Assembly (NCBI RefSeq): GCF_019492185.1
Contig: NZ_JAICCF010000001.1
Coordinates: 248,001 to 312,000, forward strand
DNA from: Chitinophaga rhizophila
GTDB lineage: Bacteria > Bacteroidota > Bacteroidia > Chitinophagales > Chitinophagaceae
Reading direction: 5' to 3'
DNA: 64,000 bases
Position 1 is the stretch's first letter, and each line of letters opens with the position of its first letter. Positions 8,940 to 18,252 of the stretch are shown here, piece by piece. The notes below the pieces were generated by a model, which was not told the DNA's origin, searched no databases, and saw only the letters and a list, made by a program, of their open reading frames with translations. The translations under genes and the position numbers were made by a program.

Positions 8940-10541
8940 TTATTTTGGAGGTGCCACAGGAGCACGTGCAGGAGCAGGAGCGGCAGCTGGCGGCGGCGTT
9001 ACTACCGGAGGATCAGTAACATCATCCGTATTCTTTTTGCTAGTTGCAATCATATCAGCCACATATGCTTCATACTGCACTTGCCAGGCCGCCTTCAGTG
9101 TATTGAACTCTGCTTCTGATACAGGTTTCTTAATCTCTATCTCAGGGAATGGGTTTGACTTGATATACTCCATAAAATCCAGGCCGTGATTTCCTTCATG
9201 GAAGCCAAGTGACTTATTTCCCTTTTCCTGATCAGCCTTGATGTGCCCGCGGCCATAGGCTGAGTCACCCGAAGCGGTAGCGGCGGCTCCGTACACCGTC
9301 TCGATGATCAAGGTCTTTGAAATCTTCACCTTCGTGATCTTATTCTTATTATTCTTTTCGTAGGAAATATAGGTGGCTATATTTCCTTTCGTCTCTGCAT
9401 GGTTATCAGGAATATTCTCTTCTTTTGTAGCCTTTCTGTCAGGCTTGATTTCTACTTTAAAATCCCCGACCGGAAACTTAGCCACCTTCGATTCTTCATC
9501 AGGCTTTATGCCTTCCGGTAACGGAGTGGAGATATCTCTTTGTAGACCGGGAGTGTTATGTCCGGCAGCAGTAGCAGGAGCCTTACTATCCATCGCAGGA
9601 GCAGCACCCTGCTGCACAACATGTGTCAGTTCATGTGCCAGCAGGTGTTTACCAGCAGAAGACTCGGTGTCGTATTTACCGCTATTGAAATAGACATCGT
9701 TGCCGTGAGTAAAGGCCTGTGCACCAAGTTCTGTACTTAAAGCAGCCGCCTTCTCCCCTGTATGTACCCTGACGTTGCGGAAATCTGCTCCGATCGCACT
9801 GCTCATCTCCTTTCGTACATCAGAAGATAAGGGCATACCGTTAGTTTGTTCCTGTTTTAATTGTCTGGACAGTTGGTCACTAGTTTCTTCCATTCCGCGG
9901 GAGTTGCTTTCTTTCGCCATTAAAGAAGGTTTATTACCTTTCTCTTTTTCGTCCTTTTCTTCTCTGATAAGTTCATCCACAGCCGGCTTTTTCTCTGGTT
10001 CCTCCTTCTTTTGCACGGCCTTGTCGTCTTCCTTTTTATCAGCTACTACGGACTTTTTCTCTTCTTCTTTTACCGGCTGACTTCCTTTCTTTCGCACAGT
10101 TTTATCATCCTCTTTCTTATCAGTGGCCGTAGGCTGTTGCCCTTCCTTTAACAGTTTATCCTCTTTCTTCTGTATAGCTTTCTCTTCTTGTTTCTGCTCT
10201 GCCGCTTTTGGTTTCTCATCTTCTTCCTTCCTATCACCGGTGTCCTTCTTCTGTACTTTCTTATCTTCTTCTTTCTTTTCCGGCATTGCCTGAATTGCAG
10301 AGATTTCCTTTCGCTGTAGCGCACCGGTGCTAGCAGGCTGTTTGCTGATTACCTTGTCTGCTACGGCATCTGCTTCTCTTTCATATGCGTCTCCAGGCTG
10401 ACCAATAGCCAGCTTAGGTTGAAAGAAAGCATCCTGTTTACTTGGTAATTCTTTGGGGACAGGGCTGAAGAAAGGAGCCTGTTGTTTATCTGTGTTCTCG
10501 GGGTTACGGTGTCTCCGATAGCGACGACTATTCGTTTTCAT
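8940..10541 (-). CDS. eCIS DUF4157 protein with second HExxH-like motif
   Basis: A 533-residue protein. Residues 42-66 hold the usual leader of eCIS-linked DUF4157 proteins (PKLAIGQPGDAYEREAD). Residues 75-215 are a low-complexity Lys/Glu-rich stretch with repeated KKEDDK blocks. DUF4157 proper spans about 235-312, with GADFRNVRVHTG and the zinc-site motif HELTH at 303-307. The C-terminal domain (about 340-505) has no family I recognise but contains FHEGNHGLDF, giving a second HExxH at 448-452. It ends in a Pro/Ala-rich tail. DUF4157 is widely linked to eCIS effectors; this may be a cargo protease or a loading factor. It sits between ParA and the ATPase. Confidence 0.85.
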   Translation of the reverse strand: MKTNSRRYRRHRNPENTDKQQAPFFSPVPKELPSKQDAFFQPKLAIGQPGDAYEREADAVADKVISKQPASTGALQRKEISAIQAMPEKKEEDKKVQKKDTGDRKEEDEKPKAAEQKQEEKAIQKKEDKLLKEGQQPTATDKKEDDKTVRKKGSQPVKEEEKKSVVADKKEDDKAVQKKEEPEKKPAVDELIREEKDEKEKGNKPSLMAKESNSRGMEETSDQLSRQLKQEQTNGMPLSSDVRKEMSSAIGADFRNVRVHTGEKAAALSTELGAQAFTHGNDVYFNSGKYDTESSAGKHLLAHELTHVVQQGAAPAMDSKAPATAAGHNTPGLQRDISTPLPEGIKPDEESKVAKFPVGDFKVEIKPDRKATKEENIPDNHAETKGNIATYISYEKNNKNKITKVKISKTLIIETVYGAAATASGDSAYGRGHIKADQEKGNKSLGFHEGNHGLDFMEYIKSNPFPEIEIKKPVSEAEFNTLKAAWQVQYEAYVADMIATSKKNTDDVTDPPVVTPPPAAAPAPARAPVAPPK

Positions 10542-10569
10542 TTCTATCGTTTTAAGTAAATGGGGAGTA

Positions 10570-11349
10570 CTATTCCGCTACTGATATCAGCCGATCATTT
10601 ATTTCAGTTGCCAGTGCACGATAATCCTTCGCGCCATTGGCTGTATTATCGAAAGTAAAGATATCCAGCGATTGTTCCTGTGCTTTTGCCAGAGAGATGT
10701 TACTACGAATGCCAATATCCAGCACAAGACCAGGATATAGCTCCTGTAGCTGCGCACGGATGTGCCGGTGCATACTCTTATGTTCATCAAACCTTGTAAG
10801 TACAATGCCTAATATTTCCAGCTTCTTATTCAACTGCTTTTTGATGAGTTGAACATTCTTTACAAAACGTTGCACACCTTTGAACGGGAGAAATTCTGCC
10901 TGCAAAGGCATAAGCACATAATCACTGGCTGTTAGCGCATTGACAGTCAGCATACCAACTGCCGGCGGACAATCAATTATTACAAAGTCATAGCTTGTTT
11001 CAAGCTGTGCAAGTATCTGGTTGAGCAACTGCTCCCTCCCATACATACTGACAAGTTCCAATTCGGCACTTGCCAATTCGAGATTAGCAGGTATAATGGG
11101 AAGTACCGTTGTTTCAATAATCGCCCGGGACACATCAGTCAGTTCTCCGGATGCGGCCTGTTTCAGCAATTCATATATACTTAGAGAGGAGTCGTCAGCA
11201 ATACCCAAAGACTGGGTAAGATTAGCCTGCGGATCGAGGTCTATCAGCAAGACGTTCTTTCCCATTCTTTGCAGCGCAGCCGCAAGATTAAGAGCTGTTG
11301 TCGTCTTTCCTGAGCCTCCTTTTTGTATGGCAATGGAGATTGTTATCAT
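10570..11349 (-). CDS. ParA/Soj family ATPase in eCIS operon
   Basis: A 259-residue P-loop ATPase. The deviant Walker A KGGSGKTT is at residues 9-16, followed by LLIDLDPQANLTQSLG (A') and FVIIDCPPAVG (Walker B), all diagnostic of ParA/Soj/MinD-type enzymes. There is no ParB partner or parS-like site nearby, so plasmid or chromosome partition is unlikely. It lies inside the eCIS run between the immunity protein and the second DUF4157 protein. Known ParA-like proteins also position non-DNA cargo such as carboxysomes and chemoreceptor arrays; positioning of injection particles or their cargo is an inference. Confidence 0.92.
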   Translation of the reverse strand: MITISIAIQKGGSGKTTTALNLAAALQRMGKNVLLIDLDPQANLTQSLGIADDSSLSIYELLKQAASGELTDVSRAIIETTVLPIIPANLELASAELELVSMYGREQLLNQILAQLETSYDFVIIDCPPAVGMLTVNALTASDYVLMPLQAEFLPFKGVQRFVKNVQLIKKQLNKKLEILGIVLTRFDEHKSMHRHIRAQLQELYPGLVLDIGIRSNISLAKAQEQSLDIFTFDNTANGAKDYRALATEINDRLISVAE

Positions 11350-11377
11350 CTTCTGGGGTTATGAAGGCTATGTGATA

Positions 11378-12490
11378 CTAAGCCTCTGTCAAAATACCTT
11401 CATCATCTATATTATACTGTCCGGTTCTGAGAGCGGTCACATAATCATCCAGCCAGTCGAGAAAGCTCGGATTACCTGTATATGCAGGACCTTCAACTGC
11501 AGAGTGTCTGAGTACTTGTCCGGCAGTGCCTTCCGGAGCAGGAGCCATATCCAGCAGGATCATGTCTCCGTAGCTGTCAGATGCTATAGGTACCCATTGC
11601 GCATGCCACCACACGGGTTGAAACTCAGGAGCTGTGTCCAGCTTATCCAGCGCTTCTTCAAATTCACCATCATCGTTCATCTTGGTCATGTACTGATGTG
11701 TCTCTATAATTTTTTCGCTATCATGCAGATAATACCTTCCTATGCGTACCGTATCATTAATAATGTTGAATGATTGCTTGAAATCTTCCGGCAGATCTGT
11801 GGGTAAAGCAGACTCCAGTTGCGCTCCTTCCTCAGACTTAGACTTTGCAAGCATGTCTGTCAGTACATCAGCATTATTTACCTGATGTTCTGTATACCAT
11901 ACTGAAATAGCCTGCCAAGTATTATATACAGCGTCATATACTATACTTGTCTGCTTTCGCTGTGGATCTGTGAAAGCGACTTTTGACTTATAAATGAACA
12001 GTTCTCTGTTTTCTATATCTATTTTTTCGAGTTCTTCTGCCTCCACAGAGAACAGCGGCACTATTTTAATCAGCTCTCCTTTATAATCCTCTTCATTCAG
12101 CCATTCCTGGGACCTGTATCCAGCGTTGAGGATGATAACCGCATCTTTACCATCAAAGCCGGGTACCGCTCCTGTTTTGTAAATAGTGCCTGACCTGAAG
12201 CCACCATCTTCTTTAATCTGCTCAAAAAGCTGATAAAAGAACGTACCTGTCTCTTCGACTAATTCAGGAGATGACTTTGCATGAGTCGTTAGCGTAAGTT
12301 CAATGTCGAGCCCATCTTCATCAGTCAACTGCGATAATCCCAGGGAGACTATTTTTGTGTCAGTGATCTCAAGTTCGGCATCAGGAAAGCGAACGGCTAC
12401 ATGAAAGGTAGTCCCTTCTTCGGATGTCAGTTCAATGAGACTACCCGGTGTACCAAAGCTTTCCTCATACAGGTCTATCAATTCATTCAT
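11378..12490 (-). CDS. SUFU-like plus SMI1/KNR4 (SUKH) immunity protein
   Basis: A 370-residue cytosolic protein with two recognisable halves. Residues about 1-165 match the bacterial suppressor-of-fused domain (FGTPGSLIELTSEEGTTFHV; LGLSQL; DAVIILNAGYRSQEWL). Residues about 190-355 match SMI1/KNR4: TWQAISVWYTEH, LPEDFKQSF, WWHAQWVPIASDSYGD, LLDMAPAPEGTAGQVL. Both domain families are established immunity modules for bacterial polymorphic toxins, especially nucleases. The gene starts 6 bp after the stop of the 1318-residue toxin, so the two are almost certainly co-translated. Neutralisation of that toxin's C-terminal domain is inferred from context. Confidence 0.88.
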   Translation of the reverse strand: MNELIDLYEESFGTPGSLIELTSEEGTTFHVAVRFPDAELEITDTKIVSLGLSQLTDEDGLDIELTLTTHAKSSPELVEETGTFFYQLFEQIKEDGGFRSGTIYKTGAVPGFDGKDAVIILNAGYRSQEWLNEEDYKGELIKIVPLFSVEAEELEKIDIENRELFIYKSKVAFTDPQRKQTSIVYDAVYNTWQAISVWYTEHQVNNADVLTDMLAKSKSEEGAQLESALPTDLPEDFKQSFNIINDTVRIGRYYLHDSEKIIETHQYMTKMNDDGEFEEALDKLDTAPEFQPVWWHAQWVPIASDSYGDMILLDMAPAPEGTAGQVLRHSAVEGPAYTGNPSFLDWLDDYVTALRTGQYNIDDEGILTEA

Positions 12491-12496
12491 ATATGG

Positions 12497-15400
12497 CTAT
12501 TTTAGATGCTTTTTGAAGTAATCTGCGTGTGAATCATTCCACCACATGTCATGGCTGACATTAGGTATCGGATCATTGTATCTTGGCGCTTTCTTGGAAC
12601 TTTCCTGAGAGGCCTTCGGACTTTCTACGCCCCAGTAGTTCCCAGGATCGCTGTTCCATATAACATTATCCTTTTTATGTTGTGTATGACCCACCCTATT
12701 CCAATGTTCAGAAGCACCTTCGGTACCAGCATGGCCCAATACAATATTTTTGTAAGTTACAATTTCTCCTGATCTTTCACACTTATACCGCGCTTCTGCA
12801 GATCTGAGGTAAGCAGGATCGTTTTCTTTACCAGCTACCCATCCATATTGCGCCTCTTTGATCAGACTCTTTTTGATGATCTCCCGACCAGGCTTACTAT
12901 CTTTATCCGGGTTGGAATAGCCATATGTTGAACGCCTGTCAAAATCAACATCGCGGTGTTTTTCTTTGAAGATATTTTCAAAGCAAAGATCCTGGTAAGG
13001 GTCTTTATCACCTTTGGGCGATACCTGTTTGAACAAAATACCGTTTGCTACCCATTCTTTACGCCAGTTACGATGCGCATGTCCTGTCAGCCCATGCTTC
13101 CCTGCAAATATGGTATAGTCCCTGACTGTAAACTTCTCAGTACCAAAATGAGCTTTGGCTAGTGCCAGGAACTCCTCTTTCTTAGGTGTCGCTTTAGGCT
13201 CACCCGGTTTAATCTGTGCAGCCTGCACATAACTGTAATCCCATCTAGTACCTCCGTCAATTACAGTAATAGACTTAAATACCGGATGACCACCTTTTAC
13301 AGTAGCTGCCACCTTCTCTGCCTCCTCCCGCTTAATTCCACCACCTTCGTTATTCAGATATTGCTTTTCTGCTGCATCAATGGCCTGTAAGCCTGCAGTA
13401 AGCTTCTTCTGTTTATCTTTCTCATCTCCCTTCTTTTCTTTATCATCGCCTGGCTTCATGATCGCCTTCACTTTCACAGACTGCTTATTGGGTTGTCCTT
13501 TGAGTGTACCAGTCACTATCCAAAGGTCCGTTCCCTGGGGTTTAAAGGCGATTCCTGGTGTATTATGTTGCTTTTTGATACTATCGATAGCACCTGTAAT
13601 CTCCTCACGCGTCATGGGCTTATGACCTTCCAATGCCTTTACTTTCTGCATAGCAGCAGCAAAGTTCTTCATCTGTTCAGGATCTGCTTTGGCCCCATCC
13701 TTGTCTTTACCTTTACCGCCACCGGTGCTACCGCCGCTGCCTTTCGCCGGTGGACCACCTGCACCAGGTTTTCCGGCACCTGCGCCTGGTTGACCAGCTC
13801 CGGCAGGAGGAGGTGCCCCTGCCGCAGGTGCTGCACCAGCACCACCACCATCAGTAAACTTGCCCTGTTTGTCCTTCTCTCCACCACCACCTTTCTGCGG
13901 TACATGATCATTCACGAGATCGGTCATGAATTTCGTTCCATCAAACTTCGCTTCACTAAACGTAACCTCAGGAACTTTACCAGAACCCAGGACATATTCC
14001 ATATCAGCCCCAATACCAAATTCACCAGGCAATGGATATTCAAGCGCCCCAATAGGCCACGTCCATTTTTTATCCGGTAACGGAGACCACCACGGACTAT
14101 CTACCTCTACAAAAAGATCTCCACTTAAGCCGAGGAATGGCTGAGCCGCAATCTCCATATGTCCTTTAAAGAAGAACTCACCCGGATCACGGTACCCGAT
14201 TGTTGGCCTTGCGTCCACATATCCTTTTACACCTGCATCAGCATTCAGACCTACTCCTACTTTCAGATCATGACCGAGTAGCTCAACTCCCGCTCCGCCT
14301 TCTGCACGTAGTCGCAATCCGGCATAAGCGGACATATTCAGGGAACCGGACAGGGTAATGCTCTTAGCGATGTCAGGATTATTGGAATAAGTACCTTCCA
14401 CCTCTATATTGTATATCTTCGCGGGACCAACCTTGGCCAGTGCTATCAAGGCCATATTGGCAAAGACGAAGACATTACCCACAACCGGCAGACCATAAGC
14501 AGCCCTGGCTTCCAGCTTGAACAGTTCTTTGGTATAGTCTTTCTGCTGGAACAATACAATTTCCTTTGGAGGCGCTATCTTACCTACGACGGTCACACAT
14601 CCCTTTCCATCTACAATGACGTTTACACTACCTGCAAACCATTCTGTCAAGCTAAACGTCAGATTGCCGACGCCCGCCATTCCACGCGGACCTTTGCCCT
14701 CTGCCGGCGCAGGCACTGCTCCTGGTGGTTCTGCTTGTGCTGCAGGTGTGCCTCCGAGTGTGGTCACCGCAAAGTTATCTGCTGTTTGCTTGTCTGTCAT
14801 TACAAGTGTCAGCGAACCGCTTAACTTGTCTCCTGTGTACTGTACGGTTCCTTTCACATCCAGCACACCTTCCTGGAACTTCGCTGCCACTTCACCGGAA
14901 AAGCCTTTGAAGCTGACGCCAAAAGCACCTTCGCCCGACATCTTATCTTCAGCTAGCGTAATGTCCAGGTTGCCTTTCGCCACTCCATGAATATCCATTT
15001 CAGCTACTACATGGGCGGACGGCTTCATATTTTCAAAGCCAAGATCCATAGTAGCAGAAGCAAATCCGCCAACCTTTACCTTTGTACCATTCAGCGTAAA
15101 GGTAAATACGCCATTCTCAAATGTATTTGTCGCCTTGGATAACACATTCTCTACATCAATACCTGTCAGCCATCCCAGCGCTTTGCCGTTTTTACGCAGC
15201 CATTGTGGAATGGCCTCCGGAGCATCATTTTTCCCAATTGTACCAAACCCGCTGATCTGCCCGTTGGCCAGTCGTACTGCCAGCATCGGATTAGCGGCGC
15301 TGAACATCGGCATATTCAGTGGCAGGTAAGCGTTCCTGAGACTTTCCAGCACACCGTCTTTCTCTCTTACTTTCATGACGCCGGCACCTGCTATTTTACC

Positions 15401-16453
15401 GCCACTGATACTTACATCCAGCCCTTTTCGCTTGTCTGCCCCTTTGATCGCTTCCAGCAAATTGGCGGAAGGGTTGAAAGTACCTGAAGAGATATCCACT
15501 ACCTCTCCGGAAGCAGCAGGTGGTACCCCTCCTCCGGTATTAGCCGGAGCTCTCTGAATAGTATCAGCTGATACAGACGGCGTACTCTCTACCTTCTTTT
15601 GCAGCGTTGCATCTTCCTGCTTATGTCCAGTAACAGCTGACTGCGTATCCTGTTTTTGCTCCGTGTCTGCTTCGGCCACCTTACGCTGTACAGATGCGCC
15701 TTGTTGTATAGTATGCGTCAGTTCATGTGCGAGCAGATGCCTACCAGTACTACTGGTTGCGTCAAATTTATTATCATTGAAGTAGATGTCATTACCGTGC
15801 GTGAAGGCCTGCGCCTGAAGATCATTACTCAGTGCAGCTGCTTCTTTGCCTGTATGCACTCTTACCCCACTGAAGTCAGCACCCATCGATGACTCCATAG
15901 CAGTACGTGTATCTGATGGCAAGGGAAATCCGGAGCCTTTGGTCTGCTGTAACCGTTGCTCCAGACTATTACCACCAGCTACTTTAGTATCATTAGCCTG
16001 CGCGTTGGAAGACTCTTTTTTCTGAATATCATCAGGAGGATCTCCCATACTGTCAAATATCGGCTTACGTTGCAGCCTCTTATCCTCCGGTTGTATGTCC
16101 TCATCCTTTTTGTCCTGCTCTTTCATTTGCATAGCGCCTGATTGAGCGGCGGATGATGGCACAGCGCCAGCGGATACCTTACTGACTACAGCGGGTGCCA
16201 CAGCCGATGCCTGCACCTGCGGCTGACTCATACGCTGCACAACCTTATCGGCTACCTGATCTGCCTGTTTCTCGTAATGATCATCCGGCTTGCCAATTGT
16301 TAGTTTCCGTTGAACGAAAAAGGGCTCTTCCGATGTGGCAGTCTCTCTCAAAAACGCGCTATCAGTTCCCTTCTCTCTGCTGAAAAAGGAACCTCCGGCA
16401 GCCTGCGGCTTTGCCTTTGAGGTCTTGCTTTTATTATCGGTCGCTTTGATCAT
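12497..16453 (-). CDS. eCIS polymorphic toxin: DUF4157 N-terminus, putative nuclease C-terminus
   Basis: A 1318-residue modular protein. Residues 48-72 are the leader shared with the other DUF4157 protein (RKLTIGKPDDHYEKQAD). DUF4157 spans about 175-252, with HELTH at 243-247. Residues about 320-860 form a long beta-rich Gly-containing region (GEGAFGVSFKGFSGEVAAKF is typical). A Gly/Pro/Ala-rich linker lies at about 875-925. Helical segments follow, then a C-terminal domain (about 1120-1318) rich in His and Trp: GLTGHAHRNW, KCERSGEIV, LGHAGTEGASEHWNRVGHTQ, GNYWGVESP. This pattern recalls HNH/endonuclease-VII-fold toxins, but the assignment is tentative. It sits directly upstream of a SUKH-type immunity gene and downstream of the tape measure, the usual place for cargo. 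Confidence 0.85.
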   Translation of the reverse strand: MIKATDNKSKTSKAKPQAAGGSFFSREKGTDSAFLRETATSEEPFFVQRKLTIGKPDDHYEKQADQVADKVVQRMSQPQVQASAVAPAVVSKVSAGAVPSSAAQSGAMQMKEQDKKDEDIQPEDKRLQRKPIFDSMGDPPDDIQKKESSNAQANDTKVAGGNSLEQRLQQTKGSGFPLPSDTRTAMESSMGADFSGVRVHTGKEAAALSNDLQAQAFTHGNDIYFNDNKFDATSSTGRHLLAHELTHTIQQGASVQRKVAEADTEQKQDTQSAVTGHKQEDATLQKKVESTPSVSADTIQRAPANTGGGVPPAASGEVVDISSGTFNPSANLLEAIKGADKRKGLDVSISGGKIAGAGVMKVREKDGVLESLRNAYLPLNMPMFSAANPMLAVRLANGQISGFGTIGKNDAPEAIPQWLRKNGKALGWLTGIDVENVLSKATNTFENGVFTFTLNGTKVKVGGFASATMDLGFENMKPSAHVVAEMDIHGVAKGNLDITLAEDKMSGEGAFGVSFKGFSGEVAAKFQEGVLDVKGTVQYTGDKLSGSLTLVMTDKQTADNFAVTTLGGTPAAQAEPPGAVPAPAEGKGPRGMAGVGNLTFSLTEWFAGSVNVIVDGKGCVTVVGKIAPPKEIVLFQQKDYTKELFKLEARAAYGLPVVGNVFVFANMALIALAKVGPAKIYNIEVEGTYSNNPDIAKSITLSGSLNMSAYAGLRLRAEGGAGVELLGHDLKVGVGLNADAGVKGYVDARPTIGYRDPGEFFFKGHMEIAAQPFLGLSGDLFVEVDSPWWSPLPDKKWTWPIGALEYPLPGEFGIGADMEYVLGSGKVPEVTFSEAKFDGTKFMTDLVNDHVPQKGGGGEKDKQGKFTDGGGAGAAPAAGAPPPAGAGQPGAGAGKPGAGGPPAKGSGGSTGGGKGKDKDGAKADPEQMKNFAAAMQKVKALEGHKPMTREEITGAIDSIKKQHNTPGIAFKPQGTDLWIVTGTLKGQPNKQSVKVKAIMKPGDDKEKKGDEKDKQKKLTAGLQAIDAAEKQYLNNEGGGIKREEAEKVAATVKGGHPVFKSITVIDGGTRWDYSYVQAAQIKPGEPKATPKKEEFLALAKAHFGTEKFTVRDYTIFAGKHGLTGHAHRNWRKEWVANGILFKQVSPKGDKDPYQDLCFENIFKEKHRDVDFDRRSTYGYSNPDKDSKPGREIIKKSLIKEAQYGWVAGKENDPAYLRSAEARYKCERSGEIVTYKNIVLGHAGTEGASEHWNRVGHTQHKKDNVIWNSDPGNYWGVESPKASQESSKKAPRYNDPIPNVSHDMWWNDSHADYFKKHLK

Positions 16454-16488
16454 CTCTTATTTTCAGGGGTTTAAACACTTACTTCTCA

Positions 16489-18252
16489 CTATGCCCACAC
16501 TGTCTTTATCAACCATGGCATCCAGGATAATCCTACTACACTGAACCCCCATGGCAAACGGTCCAGTAACATATCATAGGCTTGCTGTGTAACATACAGC
16601 TGCCATTCTTCTTCCCTCCACTCCAGCTTACCCTCGCGCAACAGGAAATTGCCCCGCAAGCCATCTGGCGAGGTATTACCTAATGCATTCCAGTGGCCGA
16701 TGACGGCATTCAGTAACTGGTTGGCCTCTTCTTTTTCTGGTTCAGATAAAGGCACAAAACGTCTTACAGGCGTAGCCGGCGTTACACCGCACAGCAACTT
16801 TGGCAATACCAGATCATATTCTGGTATCTCTTGTTCGCCATACGCCATATAACCGAGCAACTGTACCGCTTTATGTCTTGCCGCTTCATTCTTAAACTGC
16901 TGCCCGTCTCTCAGTTCCAGTGCATCAAAACAATACAGCAAGTAGGGATGCAACAATATCAACCCTGCATTATTGATGTAATATACCGTCCCTCCTGCCG
17001 GTAGTTCGACCGCCAATGCATCACCAAGTTCCTTAGCCTGGTCGCTGCCAGAAACAGCGTCAGACGACACCTCGTCCCTGTTACTACCAGCAGCGGGGTC
17101 AATCTGCTGAGGTACACTATCTGCTAAAGGTAATTGCGCACTTCCTTCAGCTGGCAATAGTCCCTCAGTCTGATCCAACTTACCTGCTGCCGAACCGTCT
17201 GAAAGCTGGTCATGCCTGCCCGCACTATCTTCCGGCACCTGCTGCGGCAGGTCATTTCGTACTTCTTCATCAGCAGTAGTGATCTTTCGCCGCTCTTGTT
17301 CGTAGACAGACCTGAACTGTTCTCTGCGTACTGCTATTTCTTTTGCATGTCTTCCGGCAACTGCTGCTAGCGTATCATGTATCAATACGGGCATCTTCAC
17401 TCCTGTTCCGGCAACCCGTTCCACTGCAAACAAATGATCTGCCAATGGCTGAGCGCCTCCCGCTATCCGTAATAACTGCTCCATCAATGATGAATTGCTG
17501 ATATTGCGGGCATTGATGACTATATCACTGATCAGCCACTCTATCACCTGCTCCACATAACGCTGCTGATCAGGCAAAACAATAATCGGTATTGATGCTG
17601 CACCTATCTCTGTTCTCAATGCATCAGTGAACCGGGGACTGAATAAGAACTGCTGCCATTCGGTGATCAGCAATAATACCTGCCGATATGCCCCGGCGCT
17701 GTATGCCTGAATCCAATTGTGAATGAAGCTACCGGAGAACTGCCTCACCAGTCGCCTGACTGCATATGGATGCGCTGTAAACAATTGCCCGCACCGATGC
17801 AAAGCGCCTGAATCGGTCGCCAGCACCGTCAGTATACCGGCTTCCCACTCCTCCTGTTCCCATTTCACCGTAGTTGATGGTAATACTCCATGCTGCATGA
17901 AGTGCAACCAGCTGTCGAAAAAGGCATGTGTCAACGGTTGCCGCTGTACATGCATGCCTGCGGCAGGGCTGCCCGATATCGTCTCAAAATGCTTACGCAG
18001 GTAGTCAGCCACCAGTTCAGGAAGCGTCTCTGCCAACGCCTGCATGCTACATTTACCAAGGTCGATCTCCAATTTGTCTATCTGCAGCAATGTATCCGGT
18101 GTCACCCAGCTATCCAATACTGCCGACATCATCGGTAGTAGCTCTTCATTTAAACGGGTACTGAGCCGGCCCTGTAATGAAAAAGCGTCTTCCCTGGAAG
18201 GCAACTGCACCTCTACTATCAGCTTTCCTATGGCATGCTGTTGTTCCATCAT
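16489..18252 (-). CDS. eCIS tape measure protein (Afp14-like)
   Basis: A 587-residue protein. Its N-terminus (HAIGKLIVEVQLPSREDAF) and IDKLEIDLGKC near residue 60 match the contractile injection system tape measure family, which sets tube length and sits in the tube lumen. A low-complexity acidic/Gln segment lies at about 320-400. The C-terminal part (GGTVYYINNAGLILLHPYL; LGYMAYGE; LPWGFSVVGLSWMPWLIKTV) is also typical. The start overlaps the upstream stop (ATGA, 18252-18249); the second ATG at 18249 is an alternative. Confidence 0.88.
   Translation of the reverse strand: MMEQQHAIGKLIVEVQLPSREDAFSLQGRLSTRLNEELLPMMSAVLDSWVTPDTLLQIDKLEIDLGKCSMQALAETLPELVADYLRKHFETISGSPAAGMHVQRQPLTHAFFDSWLHFMQHGVLPSTTVKWEQEEWEAGILTVLATDSGALHRCGQLFTAHPYAVRRLVRQFSGSFIHNWIQAYSAGAYRQVLLLITEWQQFLFSPRFTDALRTEIGAASIPIIVLPDQQRYVEQVIEWLISDIVINARNISNSSLMEQLLRIAGGAQPLADHLFAVERVAGTGVKMPVLIHDTLAAVAGRHAKEIAVRREQFRSVYEQERRKITTADEEVRNDLPQQVPEDSAGRHDQLSDGSAAGKLDQTEGLLPAEGSAQLPLADSVPQQIDPAAGSNRDEVSSDAVSGSDQAKELGDALAVELPAGGTVYYINNAGLILLHPYLLYCFDALELRDGQQFKNEAARHKAVQLLGYMAYGEQEIPEYDLVLPKLLCGVTPATPVRRFVPLSEPEKEEANQLLNAVIGHWNALGNTSPDGLRGNFLLREGKLEWREEEWQLYVTQQAYDMLLDRLPWGFSVVGLSWMPWLIKTVWA

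Noticed and set aside
10570..11349. Plasmid partition locus
   Set aside because: There is no ParB-like gene and no iteron or centromere-like repeat near it; the gene is embedded in the eCIS operon.
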